The notes beneath the pieces were generated by a model. The model saw only the letters and a list, made by a program, of their open reading frames with translations. It did no database searches and was not told where the DNA came from. 64,000 bases of DNA from JBEBVQ01 sp964527735 (GTDB taxonomy: Bacteria > Bacteroidota > Bacteroidia > Chitinophagales > Chitinophagaceae): positions 1 through 64,000 of the forward strand of contig CAZGPG010000003.1 in assembly GCA_964527735.1 (NCBI GenBank), read 5' to 3'. Shown here in pieces: positions 34,765 through 43,514 of this stretch. Every line of letters begins with the position of its first letter. The first letter of the stretch is position 1. The position numbers were made by a program, and so were the translations under genes.

Positions 34765-34773
34765 AGAAAACGC

Positions 34774-35421
34774 TCAGTTTTCAATCAGTCCCATTTGTAT
34801 AGCCATTTTTACAAGCCCTACGGTATTTTTGACGTCCAGTTTTTGCAGGAGGTTATATTTATGGGCTTCTACGGTGCGCAGGCTGAGAAACAGGCGGTCG
34901 GCGATTTCCTGGTTGCTGTGTTCGGCGACGATTAGCTGTAATATCTCTTTTTCGCGCAGGGTAAGCCGGGTCTGATTTTTCTCAGCACGTTGCTTTACTT
35001 TCAGCATGCCGTGCAGGAGTTCCTCCTTTAGCGAAGGGTCGAGGAATATCCGTCCGGCATATACTTCTTCGATTGCATGTGCCAGAACCTTGCGGTCGGT
35101 AGTGCTCTTCAGGAGATAACCCATACAGCCCTGCTGCATCATACCTTTTACATGAAACGGTGTTTCCATACTGCTGAGCACCAGTATACGCATCTCCGGA
35201 TAGGTCTTTTGCAGCACACGAGCCAGTTCATTTCCTGCTTGGCCGGGCATCTGGATGTCGAGCAGCAGTACGTCAGGGGTCTCTTTTTTCAGCCCCTGCA
35301 GCAGTGCGTTGCCGTCGGCATAGGTGCTGATCACGCGGATTGCAGGATGTGCGTGCAGGGCATGTTCCAGCCCTTCAATGACCAGTGGATGATCGTCTGT
35401 TATCGTTACCCGGATAGACAT
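34774..35421 (-). CDS. LuxR/NarL-type response regulator
   Basis: The 215-residue protein has a receiver domain (ITDD acidic pair, phospho-acceptor D55 in VLLLDIQMPG, Lys in GYLLKS) and a LuxR-type helix-turn-helix (LREKEILQLIVAEHSNQEIA). It begins five bases after the stop of the TPR histidine kinase gene, its evident partner. It is strikingly similar to the regulator at 15682-16320, including the spacing of D55, so the two systems are paralogues and may cross-talk. A target in the divergent T9SS gene at 37779 is plausible. Confidence 0.93.
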   Translation of the reverse strand: MSIRVTITDDHPLVIEGLEHALHAHPAIRVISTYADGNALLQGLKKETPDVLLLDIQMPGQAGNELARVLQKTYPEMRILVLSSMETPFHVKGMMQQGCMGYLLKSTTDRKVLAHAIEEVYAGRIFLDPSLKEELLHGMLKVKQRAEKNQTRLTLREKEILQLIVAEHSNQEIADRLFLSLRTVEAHKYNLLQKLDVKNTVGLVKMAIQMGLIEN

Positions 35422-35426
35422 ACAGT

Positions 35427-37601
35427 TCAGGTTATCTTGTTTTGCGCGCTGTGGTAAAGTTCGTTTATTATGGTCATATTGTGCAGGTCAAACTCCAGAT
35501 AGACGGCAGTCCCTTTGTTTTTTATGCTTTTCAGGTCCATGTGTCCGTTCAGGGTTTGCGTTCTGGCATATATCCCTGCCAGGCCTGTGCCTGTTGTGTG
35601 TCCGTTATTGGGTTCTGCCATACCCGTACCGTTGTCTTCCACCGTAACGTTCAGCAGACTGTTTTCACAGCTTAGCTGCACCAGTGCCTGCGTGGCGCGG
35701 GCATGCTTCAGTATGTTCTGCACCAGCTCCTGCACCATGCGGTAGATTGATAGTTCGACCGCCGGATCCATAGAAGGAATTTCGCCGTAACTCAGGAAGT
35801 CAATGTGCAGATGGGTGCTTTTCTCCATTTTTTCGCAGAATGTAGCTATCGCTACCACAAGTCCTTCCTGCAATAACAGGTCGGGAAGCAGGTTGTGTGC
35901 GGTGGTGCGGAGATCCTTGCCGGCATCTTCCAGCTGGTACAGCACGTAGGCCAGCTCTTCGGGCACTACCGGCCCCTCCTCGCGGTCTGCCAGGGTGGAG
36001 ACATGCAGTTTTATTGCGCAAAGCTGGCTGGAGATGCCGTCATGCAGTTCACGGGCGATGCGCTCACGCTCCTGCTCTTCGCCTTTGATCTGTGCCCGGA
36101 GCTGGTTGAGCTCCTGAGCCTGTTTCAGGTTGTGTATGGCCGCTGTCTGCAGACGTTGCCTTTGCCGGCTATTGCGGTAAACGCCAATCAACGTAGTGGT
36201 CAGCAGCAGCACAACGAGAAAGGCCCCGCCGAACCACAGCTTCTGTTCCCGCAGCTGGCTTTGTTGTCGGGTGATCTGCAGTTGTTTGCTGGTCAGTGCA
36301 TTGTTCTTCCTGGCGAGTTCGTACTGGCTCTCAAGATTACTGATCGCCTGCGCATTGGTACTTCCCCGCAGGCTGTCATTCATTCGTGCAAAAGCCTGTT
36401 CATATTCGAATGCCTTGCGGTAGTTGCCCATAGCGGCGTATACGGAGGCCAGCAGATCATAGGCATTGGTGGCGTTGCCCGACAGCCCCCTGGTTTCCAT
36501 TTCTTCCACTGCAGGTAGCAGGTATTGCATAGCCTTCCGGTGCTGCTTCATCCGGTAATAGATATAACCCAGTCTGTACCGTATATTGATATGCTGGTCG
36601 AAGGCATCCGTTTGCTCGCTGAGGGCCAGTGCCTCATGCGCATAGGCCAGCGCAGCTCCGAGATCATCCTCTTCTGTGAGCATATTGGCCAGATTACTTG
36701 CAGCAGTCAGTTGCGGACCATGATAGCCATGCTCCCGGGACAAAGCATAGATATCAAGATAAATTTTCCGTGCAGCCTCTTTGTTGCCTTCGTCGCCATA
36801 TACCGCTCCTTTGTTGACCATCACTTTGGCCAGCATGGCGGTATCCCCGAACTGCCGGGCGATCTGTTCACCCTGGTCAAAATAGAAACGTGCCTGATCA
36901 AAAAGCCGGAGCTGGAACAGAAGTACCCCCAGCCGGTTGTATGCATCCAGCACATAGGTATAGTCTGCCCGACCGGGATGCGGTACCCCGCCAAGAATTT
37001 TATAGTAATAATAGGCAGCTATATCATACGCTCCTTTATATTGGTGGCAAACGCCCAGTTCACTGTATATGCGGTGCAGCATGTCTTTCCCGGTGCCCGC
37101 CCGCCGGCAGTGGGTGAGCGCTTTCTTGTACACGGCAATGCTCCGGTCATAGAGACCCTTCTTGCTGTAGCATAAGCCCAGGTTGTAGTAGATGCCGGCC
37201 TTTACGGTATCGGAATCTTTTTGCCCGCTGTACCGCAGCGCTTCTGTGAAGTAGTCAATGCTCCGGTTAAAATCTTTTTTCCCGAAATAATAAACGCCCA
37301 GGTTGTTCAGCGATTTGACGATACCTTTGTCAAATCCTGCAGCATGGCTCCTTGCGAGCGCTTCTTCATAAAGCCGGAAACCGCTGTCCGGGTATCTGTC
37401 TGATAATTCAGTGCCGCTCCGGATCAGTTGTCCGATATAGCCAGTGTCTGTCTCCAGGGTATTGAACCGGTGCATGTCTCTGTATCCGTATGAAGCTTCG
37501 GGTCGCTTCTGCGCACTCAAAGGAATCACATACAGGAAGAGCGATAAAAAAACAGGAATGCTGCCATATCCTGCCTGCCTGATGAACCTGATAAGAAGCA
37601 T
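35427..37601 (-). CDS. TPR-containing sensor histidine kinase (HisKA_3 type)
   Basis: The 724-residue protein has a signal peptide (about 1-30) and a run of TPR repeats (about 85-420, for example YYNLGLCYSKKGLYDRSIAV). A transmembrane helix (about 455-476) and coiled coil lead to a HisKA_3 domain with H520 in ARELHDGISSQL, then the ATPase domain with N-box ELVQNILKHA and G-box DNGTGM. The architecture equals that of the kinase at 16317. Periplasmic TPRs suggest sensing of a peptide, cell-wall or secretion-related signal. The gene is divergent from the T9SS cargo at 37779. Confidence 0.92.
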   Translation of the reverse strand: MLLIRFIRQAGYGSIPVFLSLFLYVIPLSAQKRPEASYGYRDMHRFNTLETDTGYIGQLIRSGTELSDRYPDSGFRLYEEALARSHAAGFDKGIVKSLNNLGVYYFGKKDFNRSIDYFTEALRYSGQKDSDTVKAGIYYNLGLCYSKKGLYDRSIAVYKKALTHCRRAGTGKDMLHRIYSELGVCHQYKGAYDIAAYYYYKILGGVPHPGRADYTYVLDAYNRLGVLLFQLRLFDQARFYFDQGEQIARQFGDTAMLAKVMVNKGAVYGDEGNKEAARKIYLDIYALSREHGYHGPQLTAASNLANMLTEEDDLGAALAYAHEALALSEQTDAFDQHINIRYRLGYIYYRMKQHRKAMQYLLPAVEEMETRGLSGNATNAYDLLASVYAAMGNYRKAFEYEQAFARMNDSLRGSTNAQAISNLESQYELARKNNALTSKQLQITRQQSQLREQKLWFGGAFLVVLLLTTTLIGVYRNSRQRQRLQTAAIHNLKQAQELNQLRAQIKGEEQERERIARELHDGISSQLCAIKLHVSTLADREEGPVVPEELAYVLYQLEDAGKDLRTTAHNLLPDLLLQEGLVVAIATFCEKMEKSTHLHIDFLSYGEIPSMDPAVELSIYRMVQELVQNILKHARATQALVQLSCENSLLNVTVEDNGTGMAEPNNGHTTGTGLAGIYARTQTLNGHMDLKSIKNKGTAVYLEFDLHNMTIINELYHSAQNKIT

Positions 37602-37684
37602 AGGCTTTGTGTTGAAAGACCCGGTTGTCAGGATTAGTTCTCTACGAATATAAGTATTTTACTTAGAAAAGTAGGTGTTTCTCT

Positions 37685-37698
37685 TAATTTGAAAATTA
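37685..37698. repeat. Single AATTTGAAAATTA word
   Basis: One copy of the word found in multi-copy blocks elsewhere in the window, here in the divergent spacer between the TPR kinase and the T9SS cargo gene. Confidence 0.45.
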
Positions 37699-37734
37699 GG
37701 GGAGAGTACGATAACCGTGGACTGACGGCGACTG

Positions 37735-37742
37735 TACTTTTG
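37735..37742 (+). promoter_or_regulatory. TACTTTTG -7 box for the T9SS cargo gene
   Basis: Exact TAnnTTTG match 36 bases before the ATG at 37779, giving a leader of about 30 bases. The -33 TTG is not clear. Confidence 0.4.
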
Positions 37743-37778
37743 TAATAACGTTATCGTTCATATCATAAAAGCCAGAAA

Positions 37779-40700
37779 ATGAAAAGATGTTTATGTCTCC
37801 TGCTGTTTTTTCCTGCCCTTATGAGCAATGCCCGCATAGTTCCGGACATGCAGGGTAATGCGCGGGTGTTTCTTGAGAATAAAGGTCAGATTACGGACCA
37901 ATACCGCCAGTTGCGGAATGATATTGACTTCTCACTGCATGATGCCGGCATGAACCTGTTTATCGGCGCCGGGCACATGCACTACCAGTTTACCAGTAGA
38001 ATAGCGCCCGCACAGCAGGCGGCGCCTGCCCCCGTGACCCGTCACGACAGGCAACCTGCCAGCTATGCAGTATACCGGCTGGATATGGAGCTGGTAGGGG
38101 CCAACATACAAGTGCGGCCCGAGGGTAGGGAAATATCTGCGGCCCGTATGAATTTTTACCGTGCTCCCGGTAGTATGACAGGTATTACCGATGTCCGGTC
38201 GTTTCGTTCGGTTGTTTATCCCGGTATCTATCCCGGCATTGACTGGGTGCTTTATGAGCGGGATGGCAGGATCAAATACGATTTTATCCTGCACGAAGGC
38301 GCTGACCCTGCCGTAATTCGTATCCGGTACAAAGGCGCGAAAACCGCCGGGCTGCAGGACGATGGCAGCCTGCTCCTGAGCACGCCGCTGGGCAATCTTA
38401 TAGAAGAAGCGCCGGTGGCCTGGACCCGCGACGAAGAACAGCCTGTCGCCTGTCGCTTTGTTCAGCGTGGAGATGAATGGGGATTTGCTACAGATAGCTA
38501 CTCCGGTGTGCTGGTGCTGGATCCCGGACTGAAATGGGGTACCTATTATGGTGGCAGTGGTATGCATGGCTTAATGAATGGCTGGGCAGGGGTCGCTGCG
38601 GAAAAGACGGACGGTAATCATATATACATAACCAGTGAGACTGACAGTCCTGACCTGATCGCCACTGTAGGTGCGCATCAGGACACGATAACCGGGGATA
38701 ATGATGCCTTTCTTGCCAAGTTCGATGAGGAAGGAGATTTGGTATGGGCCACATATTACGGCGGTACCGGCGAGGATTTCTCTTCCAGCGTGGCTACGGA
38801 TATATACGGGTATGTGTATATCGCGGGCAATACGTTGAGCGACGGGATGGCCACTCCGCTTAGTCATCAGTCTTCTCTGCGCTCCGGCTTTGCTTCCAAT
38901 TTTTATCTTGCACGATTCGACAGCACGGGGAAGCTCACCTGGGCTACCTACTACGGGCGGACTGCACAGGATGATGCCGCTTATGTGGCCACGGGACCGG
39001 ACGGCTCGGTTTATCTGGCAGCCACAACCCGCGATACTTCTGATATTGCTACGCCCGGTACTCACCAGGAGAAGGTATTTGCAACCTTCTCCCAGTATTC
39101 TACTTTCCTGGTCCGGTTTGACACTGCCGGACAGCGTCTCTGGGGAACGTATCATGCCGGTTATGGCGGATATACACTGCTTGAGGGAGGGATTGCTATA
39201 GACCGGAGCGGTAATATTTACCTTGCGGGCAGCACCAGCGTGCCGGAAGACATCGGCACCCCCGGGGCACACCAGGAGATGCGTGGAGGTGGCAGTTATG
39301 ACACCTACCTGGGAAAATTCGATACCACGGGTCAGCTCCTGTGGAGCACTTATTTCGGCGGCAGCGGCGAAGACAGAATCAGAGCGATTACCATAGACCC
39401 GGACGACCATGTCTATATCGCAGGGCTGACTTTAAGCTCCGACAGCATCGCTACACCCGGCACTTCCCGGAGCATTTCCACCGGTATGGGGGAGTTTATC
39501 GGAGATTATTTTGTGACCCGGTTCAACAGCGATGGGCAGCAGGTATGGGGCAGCTATGTAGGGCCTGTTATGGGTGCATTCATGTTGACGGGGCTGACCA
39601 CAGACGAATGCAGTAATGTATATGTGACCGGGCAGACAATGGGCGTCAGTGATATCCAGCCTACACCGGACGCATGGATGCCTGTTTTTACCGGTGCCGG
39701 CCTGGGTATGATCGGTTACCTGATACGTTATGATGCGTATGACGGCACGATCCAGTACAGCACCTATTTTGGGGAGCCTTATATGACGGCTCCTTTGAAT
39801 CTCTGCAGGGATAACGGGGGCAGTATCTATATGGTCGGCTACACGACCAGCGACACGGGGATCGCGACACCGGGCACCTGGCAGACAACCATGGAAAGCC
39901 CTGTAAATAATATGTTCCTGGTAAAATTTGTTGAGACAGGCGTGGCATCGTCCTTCACGGATACAGCGGTTTGTGTGGACGGTACCTTTTCCCTGCCCTA
40001 TACTGCTTCGGGATCGTTTGGCGCCGGCAATAATTTTGAGGTGGAGCTTTCCGACAGCGCCGGCAATTTCAGCTATACCAACCCGGTCATCATCGGCACG
40101 GTCGCGGCCACAGGCTCAGGATTGGTGAGCTGTACCATACCGGCAGGCACTATCCCCGACAGTCCCTACCGCATCCGTATGCGGGCTACCGACCCTGCTG
40201 TAATCAGCTCCTGTCCGCGTAATATCCGGGTACGCCTGTATGCAGACGAGGTGAGCATTACAGTAAATGCGGATACGCTGGGCACTAACAATAACTATCT
40301 GACTTATCAATGGTACATGAACGGTGATACCCTGCATGGCGCTACAGATCCGGTTTACGTCGTTACGGCAAACGGAGATTACACCGTAAAAGTAACAGAT
40401 GCGGGGGGCTGCACTGACTCATCGGATGTTTACTCTGTGACCAACTACAGCGTGACCTCATATGATGAGGCGGGCAAAGTGAGCATTTATCCCAACCCTG
40501 CCCACGACCGTGTACATATTTCCGCATCTGTTCCTGTCCGTATCACGATCAGCAGCATGGACGGCCGCGTAGTACTGCGCCATGCGGATACCGGCGATAT
40601 CAGTGTGACTAACCTTGCCGACGGCGTATATATGCTGCGTATCGCAGACAAGCATGGCTCATTGCTCAAAACGGAGAAGCTGGTGAAGAAAAGCCGGTAA
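37779..40700 (+). CDS. T9SS cargo: DUF7948-like N-terminus, SBBP repeats, type A sorting domain
   Basis: The 973-residue protein has a signal peptide (about 1-18), a DUF7948-like domain (about 28-250, with RIKYDFILHEGADPAVIRIR) and SBBP propeller repeats (about 250-725) with repeated 'WATYYGG.GED', 'VYIAG' and 'IATPG.HQ' motifs. An Ig-like region and a TYQW linker near residue 845 lead to a type A T9SS sorting domain (about 905-973, SIYPNPAHDRVHIS). The N-terminal half is homologous to the cargo at 8308, but the sorting signal is of the other type. It is divergent from a TPR kinase and ends in a 25-base-pair hairpin. Confidence 0.9.
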   Translation: MKRCLCLLLFFPALMSNARIVPDMQGNARVFLENKGQITDQYRQLRNDIDFSLHDAGMNLFIGAGHMHYQFTSRIAPAQQAAPAPVTRHDRQPASYAVYRLDMELVGANIQVRPEGREISAARMNFYRAPGSMTGITDVRSFRSVVYPGIYPGIDWVLYERDGRIKYDFILHEGADPAVIRIRYKGAKTAGLQDDGSLLLSTPLGNLIEEAPVAWTRDEEQPVACRFVQRGDEWGFATDSYSGVLVLDPGLKWGTYYGGSGMHGLMNGWAGVAAEKTDGNHIYITSETDSPDLIATVGAHQDTITGDNDAFLAKFDEEGDLVWATYYGGTGEDFSSSVATDIYGYVYIAGNTLSDGMATPLSHQSSLRSGFASNFYLARFDSTGKLTWATYYGRTAQDDAAYVATGPDGSVYLAATTRDTSDIATPGTHQEKVFATFSQYSTFLVRFDTAGQRLWGTYHAGYGGYTLLEGGIAIDRSGNIYLAGSTSVPEDIGTPGAHQEMRGGGSYDTYLGKFDTTGQLLWSTYFGGSGEDRIRAITIDPDDHVYIAGLTLSSDSIATPGTSRSISTGMGEFIGDYFVTRFNSDGQQVWGSYVGPVMGAFMLTGLTTDECSNVYVTGQTMGVSDIQPTPDAWMPVFTGAGLGMIGYLIRYDAYDGTIQYSTYFGEPYMTAPLNLCRDNGGSIYMVGYTTSDTGIATPGTWQTTMESPVNNMFLVKFVETGVASSFTDTAVCVDGTFSLPYTASGSFGAGNNFEVELSDSAGNFSYTNPVIIGTVAATGSGLVSCTIPAGTIPDSPYRIRMRATDPAVISSCPRNIRVRLYADEVSITVNADTLGTNNNYLTYQWYMNGDTLHGATDPVYVVTANGDYTVKVTDAGGCTDSSDVYSVTNYSVTSYDEAGKVSIYPNPAHDRVHISASVPVRITISSMDGRVVLRHADTGDISVTNLADGVYMLRIADKHGSLLKTEKLVKKSR

Positions 40701-40720
40701 AACCGGGAAACCATTTACAC

Positions 40721-40777
40721 AGCATCATAAAGAAAGCCCCGGATGACCTGACCATCCGGGGCTTTCTTTATGATGCT
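40721..40777. terminator. Perfect 25-base-pair hairpin, bidirectional terminator
   Basis: Arms 40721-40745 and 40753-40777 are fully complementary around the loop ACCTGAC. The core GCCCCGGATG/CATCCGGGGC is GC-rich and followed by TTTCTTTA. It lies between the convergent T9SS cargo and Rpn nuclease genes. Confidence 0.85.
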
Positions 40778-40832
40778 GCGGAATTCTTCGCTTGTTTTCA
40801 AAAATAAAAGTAAAAAAATACACGGTATCCCC

Positions 40833-41657
40833 CTACGGACGCCTATTCTGTAGTCTTTGTACAAAATCCACCGTCACATCCGCCAGGGTGGCAATTTTTT
40901 CGGGACTGAAATCAGTGTGGTGCAGCAGATTCCTCACAAAGATCTCTTTACTTTTCTCCATCCCCTTTTTTTCACCTTTGATGTAGAACACATCTTTTTC
41001 TTCGGAGAAAAAACTTGCAATGCTTTCCATGTTACTTAAAAAGTTTAGGTTAAAATTACGTAGTTGCGCCATGATACGCAGTTGCCTGAAATAACGCCCT
41101 GCATCCAGCACGTTGGGTACACAGTGATCCAGCTCATTACATATCTGTTGTGCTACCTGCTCCGGCGATGTAGTACCAAAGTTACCTAAAATAGCCAGTA
41201 TTTTCTCTTCAGGTTTTTGAGCATGCAGGAAAATCCTGTAGTCCACATCCTTTATGCTCAGCATGTTGTAATGGAACTCCAGGTTGTGTTCTCTGATGGC
41301 AACGGGCATACTATTCTTCCCTTTTCCGAGAAAGATCACATGCTGCTGCACGGGTAATTTGTATTTGCGCAAGGTCATAATGCAATACTCAGCCATGCGG
41401 AATGCCATCATAGGGTCATTGGAAGTCTGATATTCTATATGTAGTATAAAGGACTGCCCGTCTGTATCTGTGATTTTTCGCAAGACGTCCGCATTGCGTT
41501 CTTTGGTATGGTGGAGCGCATCAGGTAGTATCTGACAATCCGTTACCCCGATGTTCAGTATATGATGTATGAACAGAGGCAATACTGCCTCCATATTTTC
41601 GCGGAAAATCTTGTCATACTGATGCACCTGTTTCTGCTGTGCCCCTTTCCCATCCAT
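40833..41657 (-). CDS. Rpn-family PD-(D/E)XK nuclease ('recombination-promoting nuclease/putative transposase')
   Basis: The 274-residue protein fits the Rpn/COG5464 family. The N-terminal nuclease core has ERNADVLRKI, followed by FILHIEYQTSNDP, matching the D...(E)xQ/K pattern of the PD-(D/E)XK fold, then YCIMTLRKYKLPVQQHVIFL. In E. coli Rpn proteins are DNA endonucleases that raise RecA-independent recombination. No terminal inverted repeats or target duplications surround the gene, so there is no evidence of a transposon. A TATATTTG box on its own strand lies at 41686-41693. An AT-rich spacer of about 140 bases separates it from adenine deaminase. Confidence 0.85.
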   Translation of the reverse strand: MDGKGAQQKQVHQYDKIFRENMEAVLPLFIHHILNIGVTDCQILPDALHHTKERNADVLRKITDTDGQSFILHIEYQTSNDPMMAFRMAEYCIMTLRKYKLPVQQHVIFLGKGKNSMPVAIREHNLEFHYNMLSIKDVDYRIFLHAQKPEEKILAILGNFGTTSPEQVAQQICNELDHCVPNVLDAGRYFRQLRIMAQLRNFNLNFLSNMESIASFFSEEKDVFYIKGEKKGMEKSKEIFVRNLLHHTDFSPEKIATLADVTVDFVQRLQNRRP

Positions 41658-41685
41658 GTCCGTATCATTATTGACCTGTAAGGAG

Positions 41686-41693
41686 CAAATATA
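41686..41693 (-). promoter_or_regulatory. TATATTTG -7 box for the Rpn nuclease
   Basis: Exact TAnnTTTG match on the minus strand, 28 bases before the start codon at 41657. Confidence 0.4.
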
Positions 41694-41796
41694 AGATGGG
41701 TTACTTCAAATGACTAATAAATAAATGTTTTATTTGCTTATTAATAGATGTTATTATAGTGTTATTAAAATAATTTACATTGAAATAAGGCCGCTC

Positions 41797-43440
41797 CTAT
41801 ATCTCAACGGATGTAAACGAAAATGTCTTCCCGTCAAACAACCCCTTATCGCTGAGTTTAAGGGATGGTATCACCAGCAGCGCCATAAATGATAGTGTCA
41901 TGAAAGGAGCCTGAAGACGGCACCCCAGTTCTTTTGCCGCTTTATCCAGTGCAGCATAAGCATTTGCCACCTGGTATCCGTCATTGGTGCTCATAAGTCC
42001 GGCGACAGGTAACGGTAATGTTGTAACCTGGTCTTTATCCGTTACAACAGTGATGCCTCCTTTTGTCTGTATCAGTTCGTTTATTGCGGTGCAAATGGAT
42101 ACGTCATCTACACCAACGGCAATGATATTATGACAATCGTGCGCTACCGTGGATGCAAGCGCACCCTTCATTAAGCCGAAATTTTTTACGAAAGCGACGG
42201 CAGGGAGTGCATCCGGCTCGTACCGGTTGACGACTGTGATTTTGAGGATATCCTGTTCCGTATCGCTTACCAGGAAGCCGTTTTCAACTTTCCCGGGTAA
42301 CAAAAGCTCGTTGGTTACAAGCTGTCCTTCAACCGCCTCGATCACCCGTATGGTCGCCGGGTCGCCGGACGATGCTGCTATACGAAAATCAGTTTCTTTT
42401 TTAGGGAGGGCTTCAAACCTGTTGATGACCGGCGCCGATGTTTCCGGTAAGAGACACCGGCCGTCTGCCGCGACCTCCACGCCATTAATGAATGTTTGCC
42501 GGACATCCATTTTAGTGAGATTATGTACTACAATGAAATCTGCGGGATCGCCTTCGCGCAACAGCCCGACCGGTAAATTGTAATGTAGCACAGGGTGTAC
42601 ACAGGCGGCACGGAGCACATCAAACAAATCGTATCCTTTTGCCAGCGCCCGCCGTACATGCCCGTTGATGTGATGTAGTACCAATTCATCCGGATGCTTG
42701 TCGTCGCTGCAGAACATGACTTTTTCCGGATGCAGTTTCAGCAATGGCGCCAGCGCTTCAAAGTTCCGGGCGGCGCTTCCTTCCCGGATCAGGATATGCA
42801 TGCCTGCCTTTATTTTATCCAGCGCTTCTTCAAGCGTGAAGCATTCATGATCGGTAGTGATGCCTGCTGATGCGTAAGCTGCCGCCTGTTCGCCACGGAG
42901 TCCGGGTGCGTGCCCGTCAACGGGTTTACCGGCAGCATGTGCTGCTGCGATCTTATCCATTACTTCGGGATCTTTGTGCAATACGCCCGGGTAATTCATC
43001 ATTTCTGCCAGGTACCATACATCGGGTGATGCCAGTAGATCCTTTATAGCCGGAGCATCAAGATGAGCGCCTGCGGTTTCAAAGAATGTGGCCGGCACAC
43101 AACTGGGTGCGCCGAAGAAAAATTTGAACGGTGTCTGCCCGCTGTTTTCGATCATATAGTCCACCCCTTGCCTGCCGCAAACATTGGCGATCTCATGCGG
43201 ATCGGAAACGGTTGCGACCGTGCCATGCAACACAGCCAGCCGCGCAAATGCCGTTGGTACGAGCATCGAGCTTTCTATGTGCACATGTGCGTCTACAAAC
43301 CCAGGCAGCAGATATTGTTCCGGAACATCGTCTGTTTCCCTGACCTGTAGGATTTCCCCGTTCTGTATGGTGATTGCAGCAGGGTAGATGCGGCGTTGAA
43401 ACAGGTCAACATATTGACCCGAGATGGTGAATTGCGACAT
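41797..43440 (-). CDS. ade: Adenine deaminase
   Basis: Starting at ATG 43438-43440 gives 547 residues beginning MSQFTISGQYVDLFQRRIYP, in line with the family; a longer frame of 26 extra residues crosses a palindromic repeat and is rejected. Metal-binding motifs include GFVDAHVHIESSMLVP, DGHAPGLRGEQ and FCSDDKHPDEL. The C-terminal half, with VAHDCHNIIAVGVDD and GGITVV, is typical of Ade. The enzyme deaminates adenine to hypoxanthine in purine salvage. It is downstream of the MbnH-like gene on the same strand, separated by a palindromic repeat. Confidence 0.93.
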   Translation of the reverse strand: MSQFTISGQYVDLFQRRIYPAAITIQNGEILQVRETDDVPEQYLLPGFVDAHVHIESSMLVPTAFARLAVLHGTVATVSDPHEIANVCGRQGVDYMIENSGQTPFKFFFGAPSCVPATFFETAGAHLDAPAIKDLLASPDVWYLAEMMNYPGVLHKDPEVMDKIAAAHAAGKPVDGHAPGLRGEQAAAYASAGITTDHECFTLEEALDKIKAGMHILIREGSAARNFEALAPLLKLHPEKVMFCSDDKHPDELVLHHINGHVRRALAKGYDLFDVLRAACVHPVLHYNLPVGLLREGDPADFIVVHNLTKMDVRQTFINGVEVAADGRCLLPETSAPVINRFEALPKKETDFRIAASSGDPATIRVIEAVEGQLVTNELLLPGKVENGFLVSDTEQDILKITVVNRYEPDALPAVAFVKNFGLMKGALASTVAHDCHNIIAVGVDDVSICTAINELIQTKGGITVVTDKDQVTTLPLPVAGLMSTNDGYQVANAYAALDKAAKELGCRLQAPFMTLSFMALLVIPSLKLSDKGLFDGKTFSFTSVEI

Positions 43441-43460
43441 GATCAAATATAATATTTTTT

Positions 43461-43506
43461 CCCGTGGTTGCAGAGACGCGATGCATCGCGCCTCTGCAAC
43501 CACGGG
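43461..43506. repeat. Palindromic REP-like element (22-base-pair stem, one mismatch)
   Basis: CCCGTGGTTGCAGAG on the left pairs with CTCTGCAACCACGGG on the right. The centre is CGCGATGCATCGCG. Only one mismatched pair (A opposite C) breaks the stem. It lies in the 74-base gap between the di-heme peroxidase and adenine deaminase genes. GAGACGCGATGCATCGCG-type palindromes are common dispersed elements in several bacterial groups; only one copy is visible here. Confidence 0.7.
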
Positions 43507-43514
43507 GTACGGAA

